Part shown: piece by piece, positions 36,257 through 43,784 of the stretch
Position numbering within the stretch: the stretch's first letter is position 1
Layout of the letters: each line of letters begins with the position of its first letter
NCBI RefSeq assembly: GCF_014174255.1
Contig: NZ_JABEQJ010000017.1
Span: 1 to 64,000 of the forward strand
Reading direction: 5' to 3'
Source: Gluconacetobacter sacchari
GTDB taxonomy: Bacteria > Pseudomonadota > Alphaproteobacteria > Acetobacterales > Acetobacteraceae
DNA length: 64,000 nt
The notes under the pieces: generated by a model
Seen by the model: only the letters and a program-made list of their open reading frames with translations
Database searches by the model: none
What the model was told of the DNA's origin: nothing
Program-made: the position numbers and the translations under genes

Positions 36257-36525
36257 CCCTGCGCGCGGCGACGGGCGATCACGTCGCGCAATTCGGCGAA
36301 GACGGTTTCGGCCGGGATGCTCGACCCGCTCTCATCACCAAGCCGGATCGCCTCGCGCAAGGTATCGAGATCGCGGCGGTCGGTATCGCGCCGGCGCATC
36401 CATTCGCGCAATGCCTCGCGCACCACCTCGCTGGTTGAGGCATATTCGCCGCCATCGACGGACTGGCGCAGGATCGCGGCCATCTCGGACGGCACGGTGA
36501 TGGTCATACGTTCGATCGTTGACAT
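36253..36525 (-). CDS. parD: ParD-family antitoxin
   Basis: A 90-residue antitoxin. The N-terminal RHH (RMTITVPSEMAAILRQSVDGGEYASTSEVVREALREWMRRRD) is followed by an acidic, flexible tail that should wrap ParE (LREAIRLGDESGSSIPAETVFAELRDVI). The ATG at 36523-36525 follows a strong GGGAGGAG ribosome site. It normally represses its own operon. Confidence 0.92.
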   Translation of the reverse strand: MSTIERMTITVPSEMAAILRQSVDGGEYASTSEVVREALREWMRRRDTDRRDLDTLREAIRLGDESGSSIPAETVFAELRDVIARRRAQG

Positions 36526-36614
36526 GAGGCGGCTCCTCCCAAGCGGGCATACTTTATCATACTTATGAAGCACCCGCTTTGTCAGCCGAAAACCTGCAGG
36601 CGGGCCAGCCAACA

Positions 36615-38369
36615 TCAAATCCCGAGCCCGCGCTTGCGCCCAAAATTCCAGTCCACCGCTCCACCCGGCGACATGGTCCCGGAAACCTGCCGTCCGAGCT
36701 TCTGCTCCAGCGCCGGGCGCCACGGCACGAACTGGAAGCCCAGCCCGTCATCGACCATGGCAAACCGACCCGAGGACAGGTCCACCCGTTGGCGATAGAC
36801 CCCCGAGACGATCTCGCCTTCCTTCGCGGGCCGGTGCTCTAACCCGGTCTGCGCGGCGAGCCTGGTCGCCGCCTGATCAAGATCCCGCTGGCGCAGGGTG
36901 CCAATCAAATCGGGTGCGAACACCACCCGTTCGCCCTGCCGCCGGGCCAGCCCCTCGGACGCCAGATGGTCGATCCGCCGCGCCATCGCCGCGCGGACCT
37001 CCGCGCCGAAGCCCGCATTGGCCAGTGCCGGCTCTTTTGCGAGTAACTGGCGATCTAGCCAGGTTGCACCGGGTGCCGTCACCTGCTCGGCCAGCGTGAA
37101 GTCCGAGCGCGTCGCCAGTGACAGGCACTGCGTGCCTTTGGCATCCTCCCAACTCCGGGTCTCGACAATCGCACCGGTCCTGGCATCGCCGGTCAACTCC
37201 AGATCGGGGAAGCGGACATGATGCGTCCGCCCGTCGGTGCCGGCTATGACCACGTAGCCGGAGCCTTTCAGTTCGTCATCCAGCCCGCGCTCGACCAGCC
37301 GGCCAATGACGGGATCGGCCAGCGTCTCGCCGTGGATCGCGAAACCCGCGACATCGGGTTCCACCCCGCCGCCGACCATCGCGCGGTGCATGGTCTTGAT
37401 GATGTCGCCCCGGATGGAAAGATCGCGCAGCGTCGCCTCCAGCCCCGGCTTGAGAGCCCAGCGCGCTACCCCGACTCGTTCGGCCAGGCCAAGCCCTTCC
37501 AGCTTGGTCGCCCGGCCAACCAGCAGGCGCCGCAGTTGCGGGTCTTCGGCACCCGCGCCCGGCCGCAGATCGACGATGCCGCCCCCTTGGTCGCTGATGT
37601 CCTGCAGCGCGCGATCGAGGCTGGTCCAGCGGTCGGCGCCGATCTCGGTCTCCAGGGCGGTGCGGATTTCCTGTTCGCTGCGCGGGCCAAGCTCCAGCGT
37701 CACCCGTTCGGCGGCACGGTCGCGCAGTCCCTGACTGATATAGGCGCGGCTGATCACCAGATCCTTGCCGTCATCGGCCACCCCGCGCACCAGGATGTGG
37801 ACGTGCGGATTGTCGGTGTTCCAGTGATCCACCCCGACCCAGTCCAGCTTTGTGCCGAGGTCGCGTTCCATGTCCTGCATCAGTTCCCGTGCGAAGCCCC
37901 GCAGGTCTTCCATCCGCGCCGCATCCTCGGGCGAGACGATGAAGCGGAAATGATGCCGGTCGTCTTCACAGCGTTCCGCGAAGGCCTTGCTGTCCGCTTC
38001 GTCAGACCCGGCATCGAACAGATGGGCCTTGGCACCGTCGCGGGTCACGCCCTCGCGTCTCAGATAGGCGATGTGGCGGGCGAGCGGCGCGGAACGAAGC
38101 CGCGTGCCCTGCTGGCGAACAACGCGCGCCTTGACCACGACCCGACGGGCATTGCTGCGCAGCCGCATGGACAGCGCCGCGCGTCGGCCGCGTCCGAAGC
38201 GGGAACCGCCGCCACCTCCCCTGCCCTTCGCGCCGAACCGGGTGCCGGTATGACCGGCCCTTTTCGCGGCACGCATGACCTCGCCGACGAAGGATTTCGG
38301 TCGTGCGCCCTGATTGCCATGCTGGATGCGTCCGGGCCGGACAGTCAGGCCGTCATCGCGCGTCGCCAT
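36615..38369 (-). CDS. VirD2-like relaxase (DUF3363 type)
   Basis: A 584-residue relaxase. The N-terminus is basic and Gly/Arg-rich (GAKGRGGGGGSRFGRGRRAA). The nuclease core has HFRFIVSPEDAARMEDLRGFARELM and the metal-binding HUH-type motif DHWNTDNPHVHILVRGV. The C-terminus is a DUF3363 region ending FQFVPWRPALEQKLGRQVSGTM. It would nick oriT and pilot the strand. The start MATRDDG at 38369 fits the family, and upstream sequence in frame is low-complexity. Confidence 0.92.
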   Translation of the reverse strand: MATRDDGLTVRPGRIQHGNQGARPKSFVGEVMRAAKRAGHTGTRFGAKGRGGGGGSRFGRGRRAALSMRLRSNARRVVVKARVVRQQGTRLRSAPLARHIAYLRREGVTRDGAKAHLFDAGSDEADSKAFAERCEDDRHHFRFIVSPEDAARMEDLRGFARELMQDMERDLGTKLDWVGVDHWNTDNPHVHILVRGVADDGKDLVISRAYISQGLRDRAAERVTLELGPRSEQEIRTALETEIGADRWTSLDRALQDISDQGGGIVDLRPGAGAEDPQLRRLLVGRATKLEGLGLAERVGVARWALKPGLEATLRDLSIRGDIIKTMHRAMVGGGVEPDVAGFAIHGETLADPVIGRLVERGLDDELKGSGYVVIAGTDGRTHHVRFPDLELTGDARTGAIVETRSWEDAKGTQCLSLATRSDFTLAEQVTAPGATWLDRQLLAKEPALANAGFGAEVRAAMARRIDHLASEGLARRQGERVVFAPDLIGTLRQRDLDQAATRLAAQTGLEHRPAKEGEIVSGVYRQRVDLSSGRFAMVDDGLGFQFVPWRPALEQKLGRQVSGTMSPGGAVDWNFGRKRGLGI

Positions 38370-38615
38370 GGCCCGCTCTCCGCTTCGATGTGCGCCTGAC
38401 GGCGCCCGGGCCGTTGAAAAGATTAGGAAAAATGCCCGGACAGCCGCAGGCGGTGCGGGGTGAGAGGACAAATTCCCCAATCAAACCAACCACATGCAGC
38501 CCTGAACGGGCGCTGCTTTTACCTTGCCGTCCTTCCCTCCGTTGCCAGCCTCCCCCCGGCACCCCATCCCCAATCCACCCATAGCCCGCCAGCGCCCGAT
38601 GGACCGGAACGGGGA
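38370..38615. other. Non-coding gap between relaxase and transglycosylase genes; oriT candidate region
   Basis: A 246-bp stretch without a good gene, in the midst of an otherwise gapless operon. It holds an AT-rich island (around 38415-38435) flanked by CCCGG repeats (GCCCGGGCC and GCCCGGAC). oriT often lies beside the relaxase gene, but I see no certain nic-site consensus. Confidence 0.3.
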
Positions 38616-39317
38616 TCATCGGCGCGCCTCCCCATGCCCTGACGCGATGAACAGCCCGGCCGATTGCGGTGCGAGCGCCGTCCAGTCGGTCATTCGGGAA
38701 CCAGATGAATGTGCCGGATCGTGTGCGCTATCGACAGGCCCGGACGCATCGCCCGTGCGCAGGAATGAGGCCGGAAAGAGGGAAGAATCCTGCCATGATG
38801 GTGCAGCCAGAGCGCCGACCGCGATGTCATCGGCAAGCGGAAGAGCCAGCCGCGCGCTGACCGACGCGACGTAGTTCCGCGTCTCGGCAGGCAGCGGCCG
38901 GCCGGTCGCGAGATGCTCGTCATAGCGCGCGGGACCGGCATTGTAAGCGGCGAGAAACCCGGCCTCGCCGTAGCGATCCCGCATCCAGCGCAGATAGGTC
39001 GCACCCGCCAGGATGTTGTCGTGCGGGTCGAACGGATCGTCGCCAAGGCCGAGCGACGTGCGCAGGCTGGCCCATGTTCCGGGCATCACCTGCATGAGCC
39101 CCATCGCACCCGCCGATGACACGGCCCGCGCATCGCCTCGGCTCTCCGCGTGCAGGACGGCAGCGATCCATGCGGCCGGAATCTGCGCGCGCGTGGCTGC
39201 TTCCGCGATCATGTCGGTGTAGGGATCGGCGACCGCGACATGCCCGGATATCGTCATGGAAACGACGACCGGAAGCGCGACACCGAACAGCCGTGGCCCC
39301 ATTTTACCGCCGATCAT
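38616..39317 (-). CDS. Lytic transglycosylase (SLT family)
   Basis: A 233-residue SLT-domain protein with a signal peptide (VALPVVVSMTISGHVAVADP). The catalytic Glu lies in AAVLHAESRGDARAVSSAGAMGLMQVMPGTW, followed by NILAGATYLRWMRDRYGEAGFLAAYNAGP. It opens peptidoglycan for the mating channel (VirB1-like role). The start may be 39317 (overlapping DUF736) or 39302. Both keep the signal peptide. Confidence 0.9.
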   Translation of the reverse strand: MIGGKMGPRLFGVALPVVVSMTISGHVAVADPYTDMIAEAATRAQIPAAWIAAVLHAESRGDARAVSSAGAMGLMQVMPGTWASLRTSLGLGDDPFDPHDNILAGATYLRWMRDRYGEAGFLAAYNAGPARYDEHLATGRPLPAETRNYVASVSARLALPLADDIAVGALAAPSWQDSSLFPASFLRTGDASGPVDSAHDPAHSSGSRMTDWTALAPQSAGLFIASGHGEARR

Positions 39318-39642
39318 CGCGCTTCACCGGACGGTTCCAGACCAGATGGAAGGCACGTCCCTGACGGTCGGACTGGAACAGGTTGGCCCGGATCGGCTGC
39401 GCCAGTATGGGGTCGTCGAGAACCAGCGAGAGATAGGTGCCCGCCTTCTCGCCGGTGCGTTTCCAGGCCGCGCCGACCTCCGGTCCGGCATCGGCGTCAC
39501 CAAGATGGACGCGATAGTCGGGCGCATGCTCGGCGTCCGACGATGTCGCCAGCACGATCGTCAGTTCGACGTCGAGGGCGAGCGTGCGCAGGCGCCCGGC
39601 GAAGCCGTCAGACGTGCGCGTGAAAGTTCCAATCTGGGCCAT
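39304..39642 (-). CDS. DUF736 family protein (element B, traF operon copy)
   Basis: A 112-residue protein with the DUF736 layout: MAQIGTFTRTSDGFAGRLRTLALDVELT, GPEVGAAWKRTGEKAGTYLSLVLDDPILAQPIRANLF and AFHLVWNRPVK. It equals the left-edge copy of element A in place and sequence type. It starts 1 bp after the traF stop. Function unknown. Confidence 0.9.
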   Translation of the reverse strand: MAQIGTFTRTSDGFAGRLRTLALDVELTIVLATSSDAEHAPDYRVHLGDADAGPEVGAAWKRTGEKAGTYLSLVLDDPILAQPIRANLFQSDRQGRAFHLVWNRPVKRDDRR

Positions 39643-39643
39643 G

Positions 39644-40186
39644 TCAGCCTCGTTTCTGCTTGGGGGTGGGAGACATCGATGACGGCACGAGCCACAGCGG
39701 CTGTGCACGGCCGAGCACTGCATCGACCGGCAGGACGCCGAAATAGCGGCCGTCGAGACTGGTCGGGACCGCCGGGTTCATGACGAAAATCTGCCCGGGC
39801 AGGACGTGCCGGCATCCCTGCCAGACCGGCAGCGGACGGCCGCGATGATCGCGGGCCAACGCATCGCCAAGCACCGTGCCATCGACCGAAACGACGGTGC
39901 CGATCCGGCAGACCAATTGCCCCGGCAGTGCCGCAACCGGCTTGAGCAGTGGCACACCGAGCGGCAGATAGCCGCCGTGCGCCAGCATCGTGGCAATGTC
40001 GGAGGGTGGCCGGATCGCGATCAGGTCGCCGACATGCAATGAGCGGGCCGATTGCAGGCGATACAGCCCGACCGGCGTGCTGGCGGTGGCATTCCAGATC
40101 AGGCGGGGCGCCGGATGGATCGCCAATGACGTGCCGGCACCGAGGACTGCGAAATACGTGGTGAAGAACCAGCCGAAGCGCGTCAT
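39644..40186 (-). CDS. traF: TraF-type S26 signal peptidase (element B)
   Basis: A 180-residue protein very similar to the 299-856 copy, with an N-terminal membrane helix, Ser36 in TASTPVGLYRL and Lys82 in PLLKPVAALPGQ. Its expected substrate is the TrbC pilin encoded about 13 kb away on the same strand. The start overlaps the DUF2840 stop (ATGA). Confidence 0.92.
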   Translation of the reverse strand: MTRFGWFFTTYFAVLGAGTSLAIHPAPRLIWNATASTPVGLYRLQSARSLHVGDLIAIRPPSDIATMLAHGGYLPLGVPLLKPVAALPGQLVCRIGTVVSVDGTVLGDALARDHRGRPLPVWQGCRHVLPGQIFVMNPAVPTSLDGRYFGVLPVDAVLGRAQPLWLVPSSMSPTPKQKRG

Positions 40187-40647
40187 GATACCGCCCTCCG
40201 GCGCAACCAGGCATCATGGCGGTCGCGCGTGTAGGGGCGTGGTGCCTGCCCGGCGAGCATCCGATTGTGCAGATGCCGCCAATGCTCGGGGGCCACGTCG
40301 ACTGGGTCGATACCGGTCGCCTCGATGCGATCGATCACTTCGAGCACCAGCCGGACCTTCGGCCAGCCGCTCTGGCGCAGCAGGCTTTCACCACCAGGGC
40401 GCACGAACGGCACCGTCTGATACGGCTCGCCGGGACGGGTAACGCGCACGATGTCGATGCAGGACACCACCGTGCCGTAATCGTTCGCCGCCCAGCGCAG
40501 GAAGGCGAACACGGCGTCCGGAGGAAAGCTCAGTATCCGTCGGCGACGATCAAGAATCTGCTCATGGGCGACTGGACCAAAGCGGATCCAGTGCTCGATG
40601 CGCTTCTCGATCCAGGTCAGTTCGACATGAGCGAGGGTGTCGTTCAT
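40183..40647 (-). CDS. DUF2840 family protein (element B)
   Basis: A 154-residue DUF2840 protein with LTWIEKRIEHWIRFG, FAFLRWAANDYGTVVSCIDIVR and GGESLLRQSGWPKVR, closely matching the element A copy. The conserved link to traF suggests a part in pilin processing or element maintenance, but this is unproven. 4-bp overlaps on both sides. Confidence 0.9.
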   Translation of the reverse strand: MNDTLAHVELTWIEKRIEHWIRFGPVAHEQILDRRRRILSFPPDAVFAFLRWAANDYGTVVSCIDIVRVTRPGEPYQTVPFVRPGGESLLRQSGWPKVRLVLEVIDRIEATGIDPVDVAPEHWRHLHNRMLAGQAPRPYTRDRHDAWLRRRAVS

Positions 40648-40886
40648 GGCACATCTCCAGAGGTATCGGGGAACTCGCGGGCCAGCAGCACGCGCAGCAT
40701 GTCGGCGACCGTGATGCCGCGCTGGAACGCCGCGACCTTGAGGCGGGCGCGGAGCGCCGGCGTAACGTCGATGGTCAGCCGGGCGGTAAAACGGTTGGGG
40801 GTCGCAGGCTTCTCCGGCGCCCTGACCCAGCGCTCAGGATCGGCGGGACGCGCGGCGAAACCGGGCGGCGTGCGACGTTCCGTCAT
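40644..40886 (-). CDS. Ribbon-helix-helix protein, probable ParA partner
   Basis: An 80-residue protein with a disordered Pro/Arg-rich N-terminus and a C-terminal RHH (NRFTARLTIDVTPALRARLKVAAFQRGITVADMLRVLLAREF). Its size and layout (flexible arm plus RHH) recall ParG-type centromere-binding proteins, which work with small ParA ATPases. The parA gene is two genes upstream, with only the methyltransferase between. Partition role inferred. Confidence 0.8.
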   Translation of the reverse strand: MTERRTPPGFAARPADPERWVRAPEKPATPNRFTARLTIDVTPALRARLKVAAFQRGITVADMLRVLLAREFPDTSGDVP

Positions 40887-41626
40887 GGCGAAATTCCTTC
40901 ACCGAGCGGCAGCACGGACGCGATACGGTCACGCGCCTTCTGCGCCATGACAGGATCGATCTCGCAGCCGACATAGCGCCGGCCAGCCAATCGGCAGGCG
41001 ACACCGGCCGCACCCGATCCGGCGAACCAGTCACCCACCAGACCGCCCGGCGGGCAGCTCGTACGGATCAGGATCTCCAGCAGGGCCACCGGCTTCTCGG
41101 TGGGATGGATGGCGCGGCCATGCGCATTGCGGACCGGAATCACGGAGCGCATCAGGCGCGGGCCGCCATCCTCGCTGACGTAATGGCCGGCATCGATCTG
41201 CCCCATATGCGGCGGCCGGTGTTTCCGCCGGACCGTGCGCGCCCGAGCGTCGGGCGTGGTCGGGACCGAGTTGTAAACGGCACGCCAGGGCGTATCGTCG
41301 CGATAGAACTGGACGAGCAATTCATGCACGCGGCGGAAACGGTCGGCATGGAAGCTGGAACCGTTCTGCTTCTCCCAGACCAGTTCCTGGGCATATTTCC
41401 AGCCCGCATTCCGGAATGCGGCGCTGGATGCAAGAAAGCTCCGCAGTGAACCGAACACCCAGAGCGAGCCACTCGGTTTCAGGGCGGCGAGCGCCTTGCC
41501 CGGCCAGTCCGGCACGCATCGGTCCCATGCGAGCGACGTATCGCCATAGGGGGGATCGACCAGGATCATGTCGTAGGGGCCGTGCCAGGGCATCAGGAGC
41601 GCGCTGTCGCCGGTCAGGAGGGTCAT
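40883..41626 (-). CDS. Orphan N4/N6 DNA methyltransferase
   Basis: A 247-residue amino-methyltransferase of beta-type order. The catalytic motif IV DPPY (residues 24-27, MILVDPPYGDTSLAWD) comes first. The cofactor region lies near the C-terminus: HPTEKPVALLEILIRTSCPPGG, then DWFAGSGAAGVACRLAGRRYVGCEIDP. No restriction enzyme is near. It lies inside the partition operon between parA and the RHH gene, coupled by 4-bp overlaps. A role in protecting or marking element DNA, or in regulation, is likely. Confidence 0.88.
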   Translation of the reverse strand: MTLLTGDSALLMPWHGPYDMILVDPPYGDTSLAWDRCVPDWPGKALAALKPSGSLWVFGSLRSFLASSAAFRNAGWKYAQELVWEKQNGSSFHADRFRRVHELLVQFYRDDTPWRAVYNSVPTTPDARARTVRRKHRPPHMGQIDAGHYVSEDGGPRLMRSVIPVRNAHGRAIHPTEKPVALLEILIRTSCPPGGLVGDWFAGSGAAGVACRLAGRRYVGCEIDPVMAQKARDRIASVLPLGEGISP

Positions 41627-42261
41627 GGCACCAGTCCCCCGATCTCGGCCGTCAGGGCGGCGATTTCGCGGGCTGCGATCCCGTGCGGGCGCAGGTCGCA
41701 GACCAGGCGGCCGGTGCGCGCGGCGTCGGCGAAAGCAATCCGCTGGCCGATCCGCGCCGCTAGAGCGGCAGGCTCATGCCCCACCAGCGCGAGCCGCGTT
41801 TCGCGGGCAATGACCGTGCGTGCGGCGCAGCGGTTGAGCACGAAGCGGGCCAACAGGCCGGGACGGAAGAGTCGCGCCTCTTCCAGCAGCCGCAGCATTT
41901 CTGCTGAGGCCCAGCCGTCGAACGGGGAGGGTTGCGCCGGGATCAGCACGAGGTCGGCCGCCAGCAGGGCGGAGCGCAGCAGCGCCGCCACCCGAGGCGG
42001 GCCGTCGATGACGACGTGATCCACCCCCTGAGCCAATTCCGGCGCCTCGTGGTGCAGTGTGTCGCGCGCCAGCCCGATCACGCCGAACAGCCGTGGCAGT
42101 CCCTCCCGCGCCCGCTGCGCCGACCAATCCAGCGCCGAGCCCTGCGGGTCGGCGTCGATGACCGTCACGCGCCGGCCTTCCCGAGCCCATTGGCCCGCGA
42201 GATGCAGCGCCAGCGTCGTCTTGCCGACGCCGCCCTTCTGGTTGAGGAAGGCCACGATCAC
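41623..42261 (-). CDS. parA: ParA-family partition ATPase
   Basis: A 212-residue ParA/MinD-like ATPase with the deviant Walker A KGGVGKTT (residues 9-16), the DADPQGSALDW motif and VVIDGPPRVAALLRSAL. The GTG at 42259-42261 is chosen because a GGAGAGG ribosome site precedes it and it overlaps the repA stop by 4 bp. An upstream in-frame GTG at 42285 is possible. It is the short type without an HTH, which usually works with a small RHH protein. Confidence 0.9.
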   Translation of the reverse strand: MIVAFLNQKGGVGKTTLALHLAGQWAREGRRVTVIDADPQGSALDWSAQRAREGLPRLFGVIGLARDTLHHEAPELAQGVDHVVIDGPPRVAALLRSALLAADLVLIPAQPSPFDGWASAEMLRLLEEARLFRPGLLARFVLNRCAARTVIARETRLALVGHEPAALAARIGQRIAFADAARTGRLVCDLRPHGIAAREIAALTAEIGGLVP

Positions 42262-43322
42262 CGCCCCTCTCCGGGGGTTTTCCACAGATCATGTGGGGTG
42301 CCAACATCCTTAAAGTTAGATTCTTTTAAGTTAGATTCTAAGTTAAGGGCGTCATAACCCTCTGATTCAATGTCGCGATTCGGCGATTTCTGTTCACATA
42401 AGCACGGTTTCGCTGTTCCCGAAGTCACGGCTTTCGCCGGTTCGGGCGTTCCCGATAGCACGGACGGACTCACAGTTTGTCCACATGAGGATGTGGATAA
42501 CCTGTCGCGAGAAAAGGTCAGGATTTCACACCCGTCAGCGGTCCGCTCGACCGCCAAGCGATAGCCGGGCAATGGCTGCCGCCGGACGATGCCGCGGAGT
42601 TCGAACGCGAAGCGACGGTATGGCGACAGGCTGGCCGATTTGAGATGCAGGACATGGAAATCGAATTTCCAGCCTGAGCGCTGGCGGCCGCCATGCTTGC
42701 GGACCAGCCGATAGAGCCAGCGCTCCATTCCGCCGGTCAGTCGGAAATAGGCCGGGTCGATGGTCAGCACCAACGCGTCATCGAGCACGGCCTGGTAAAA
42801 CCAGTCCGGCAGGATCAGCTCGACCACGCGGGCGCGGCCCTCCTGCGTGGTATGCCGCTTCCATTCGTTGATCCAGGAAAACCGGTGCAATTGTCCCGCA
42901 CCGGCGTGGCGCAGCGAGGTCTTGATCGTGGTGGATTGCAGCCGGTCGAAAGCCGCTTCCAGCCGTTGGTAATCCCGCGCGCTGTCGCCCCGGCCGATGA
43001 AGGCCAGGATTTCATGCGGCGTCGCCACCATCAGACGCGAGGTGCAACGACCCGCGTCCCGTGCTTCCACGATCTGGCTCGCCGCCCAGATCAGCACGTC
43101 GGCATCCCAGATCGTGGCCATGCCATGTTCGCCGGTCGCTTCCACGCGGATGGTGACGTCCGGGGTCCGGAAATCGATCGGCACGGTCCGCACTGTCTTG
43201 GACAGGCTGAAGAACGGAAATGCCATCAGATCCTGCGCGTCGCGCGGGGCGAGTGTGCCGGGGATGGCGCGGAACACCGCGAGCTTCGCGCGCTCGGACT
43301 GGTTCCGATCGGGCGTACGCAT
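42258..43322 (-). CDS. repA: Replication initiator protein A, RPA family (element B)
   Basis: A 354-residue initiator. It shares with the element A RepA GMATIWDADVLIW, LTIDPAYFRLTGGMERWLYRLVRKHGGRQRSGW and the following region. The C-terminus diverges and ends in an Asn/Leu/Ser repeat (NLESNLKESNFK) written by AT-rich tandem repeats. It also contains a perfect DnaA box (42492-42500). The ATG at 43320-43322 overlaps the HTH stop. The pattern suggests an origin within the gene. Confidence 0.9.
   Translation of the reverse strand: MRTPDRNQSERAKLAVFRAIPGTLAPRDAQDLMAFPFFSLSKTVRTVPIDFRTPDVTIRVEATGEHGMATIWDADVLIWAASQIVEARDAGRCTSRLMVATPHEILAFIGRGDSARDYQRLEAAFDRLQSTTIKTSLRHAGAGQLHRFSWINEWKRHTTQEGRARVVELILPDWFYQAVLDDALVLTIDPAYFRLTGGMERWLYRLVRKHGGRQRSGWKFDFHVLHLKSASLSPYRRFAFELRGIVRRQPLPGYRLAVERTADGCEILTFSRDRLSTSSCGQTVSPSVLSGTPEPAKAVTSGTAKPCLCEQKSPNRDIESEGYDALNLESNLKESNFKDVGTPHDLWKTPGEGR
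42313..42346. repeat. Iteron-like AT-rich direct repeats inside repA
   Basis: AAGTTAGATTCT occurs at 42313 and 42328 (15-bp period), with a partial third copy AAGTTAA at 42340. They lie in the last 100 bp of repA. They also encode an Asn-Leu-x-Ser repeat, so protein repeat and DNA repeat cannot be separated from sequence alone. Confidence 0.6.
42492..42500 (-). promoter_or_regulatory. DnaA box within repA
   Basis: The minus strand reads TTATCCACA, the exact consensus. The adjacent TGTCCACAT makes an inverted pair with it. It lies about 150 bp from the iteron-like repeats. Confidence 0.6.
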
Positions 43323-43615
43323 CAGCGTCTGTTCCCGCGTGAGGTCGCCGGTGTCGGCGGGATCAGCGGACTTTGCCGCGCGGCGGCCGACACGGTGCCG
43401 GCGGTGGTATCCGAGGTATGGGCGCGTGCCCCGCTCTCGACCCAAGCCTGCAACTCGTCGACCCGATAGACCACCCGGCCGCCGAGCTTCGAATAGCGCG
43501 GACCAGTGCCGTAAATCCGGTGTTTTTCCAGTGTGCGAATGGACAGTCCGACGAAGCGCGAGGCGTCGGGCGTGCGCAGATAGCGCGGCGGCAGATCGCT
43601 GTAATTGGCGGACAT
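43322..43615 (-). CDS. Small HTH (AlpA/MerR-like) protein upstream of repA (element B)
   Basis: A 97-residue protein with LRTPDASRFVGLSIRTLEKHRIYGTGPRYSKLGGRVVYRVDELQAWVESGARA, the same HTH and wing as the element A protein (2411-2665), and a Thr/Ala/Pro-rich tail. It heads the repA-parA-methyltransferase-RHH-DUF2840-traF-DUF736 operon. The region before the ATG (GATCACGGAGC on the coding strand) closely matches that before the DUF736 gene at 53103. Confidence 0.82.
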   Translation of the reverse strand: MSANYSDLPPRYLRTPDASRFVGLSIRTLEKHRIYGTGPRYSKLGGRVVYRVDELQAWVESGARAHTSDTTAGTVSAAARQSPLIPPTPATSRGNRR

Positions 43616-43701
43616 GAGAAGGCTCCGTGATCGCTGTCTGGGGCCGCGGGACAGATGCGGCCAGCGGGGATCAGCGTGGCGGAGAGGGGTATTTTGGAAC
43701 T

Positions 43702-43735
43702 AGGACCGATCTCACCGGGGGACGAGATCGGTCCT
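43702..43735. repeat. Perfect 12-bp inverted repeat upstream of the HTH-repA operon
   Basis: AGGACCGATCTC and its exact complement around a 10-nt GC-rich loop, 86 nt upstream of the HTH start. It corresponds in place to the element A hairpin at 2749-2781 but differs completely in sequence. Confidence 0.65.
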
Positions 43736-43784
43736 GGACAAGCGGATAGAATGGCCGTGACGGCTCCCGCCGTCGGTCTCTGAA

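Noticed and set aside
42313-42346. CRISPR-like repeat
   Set aside because: Only two full 12-bp units within a coding frame; no spacers of regular length and no cas genes.
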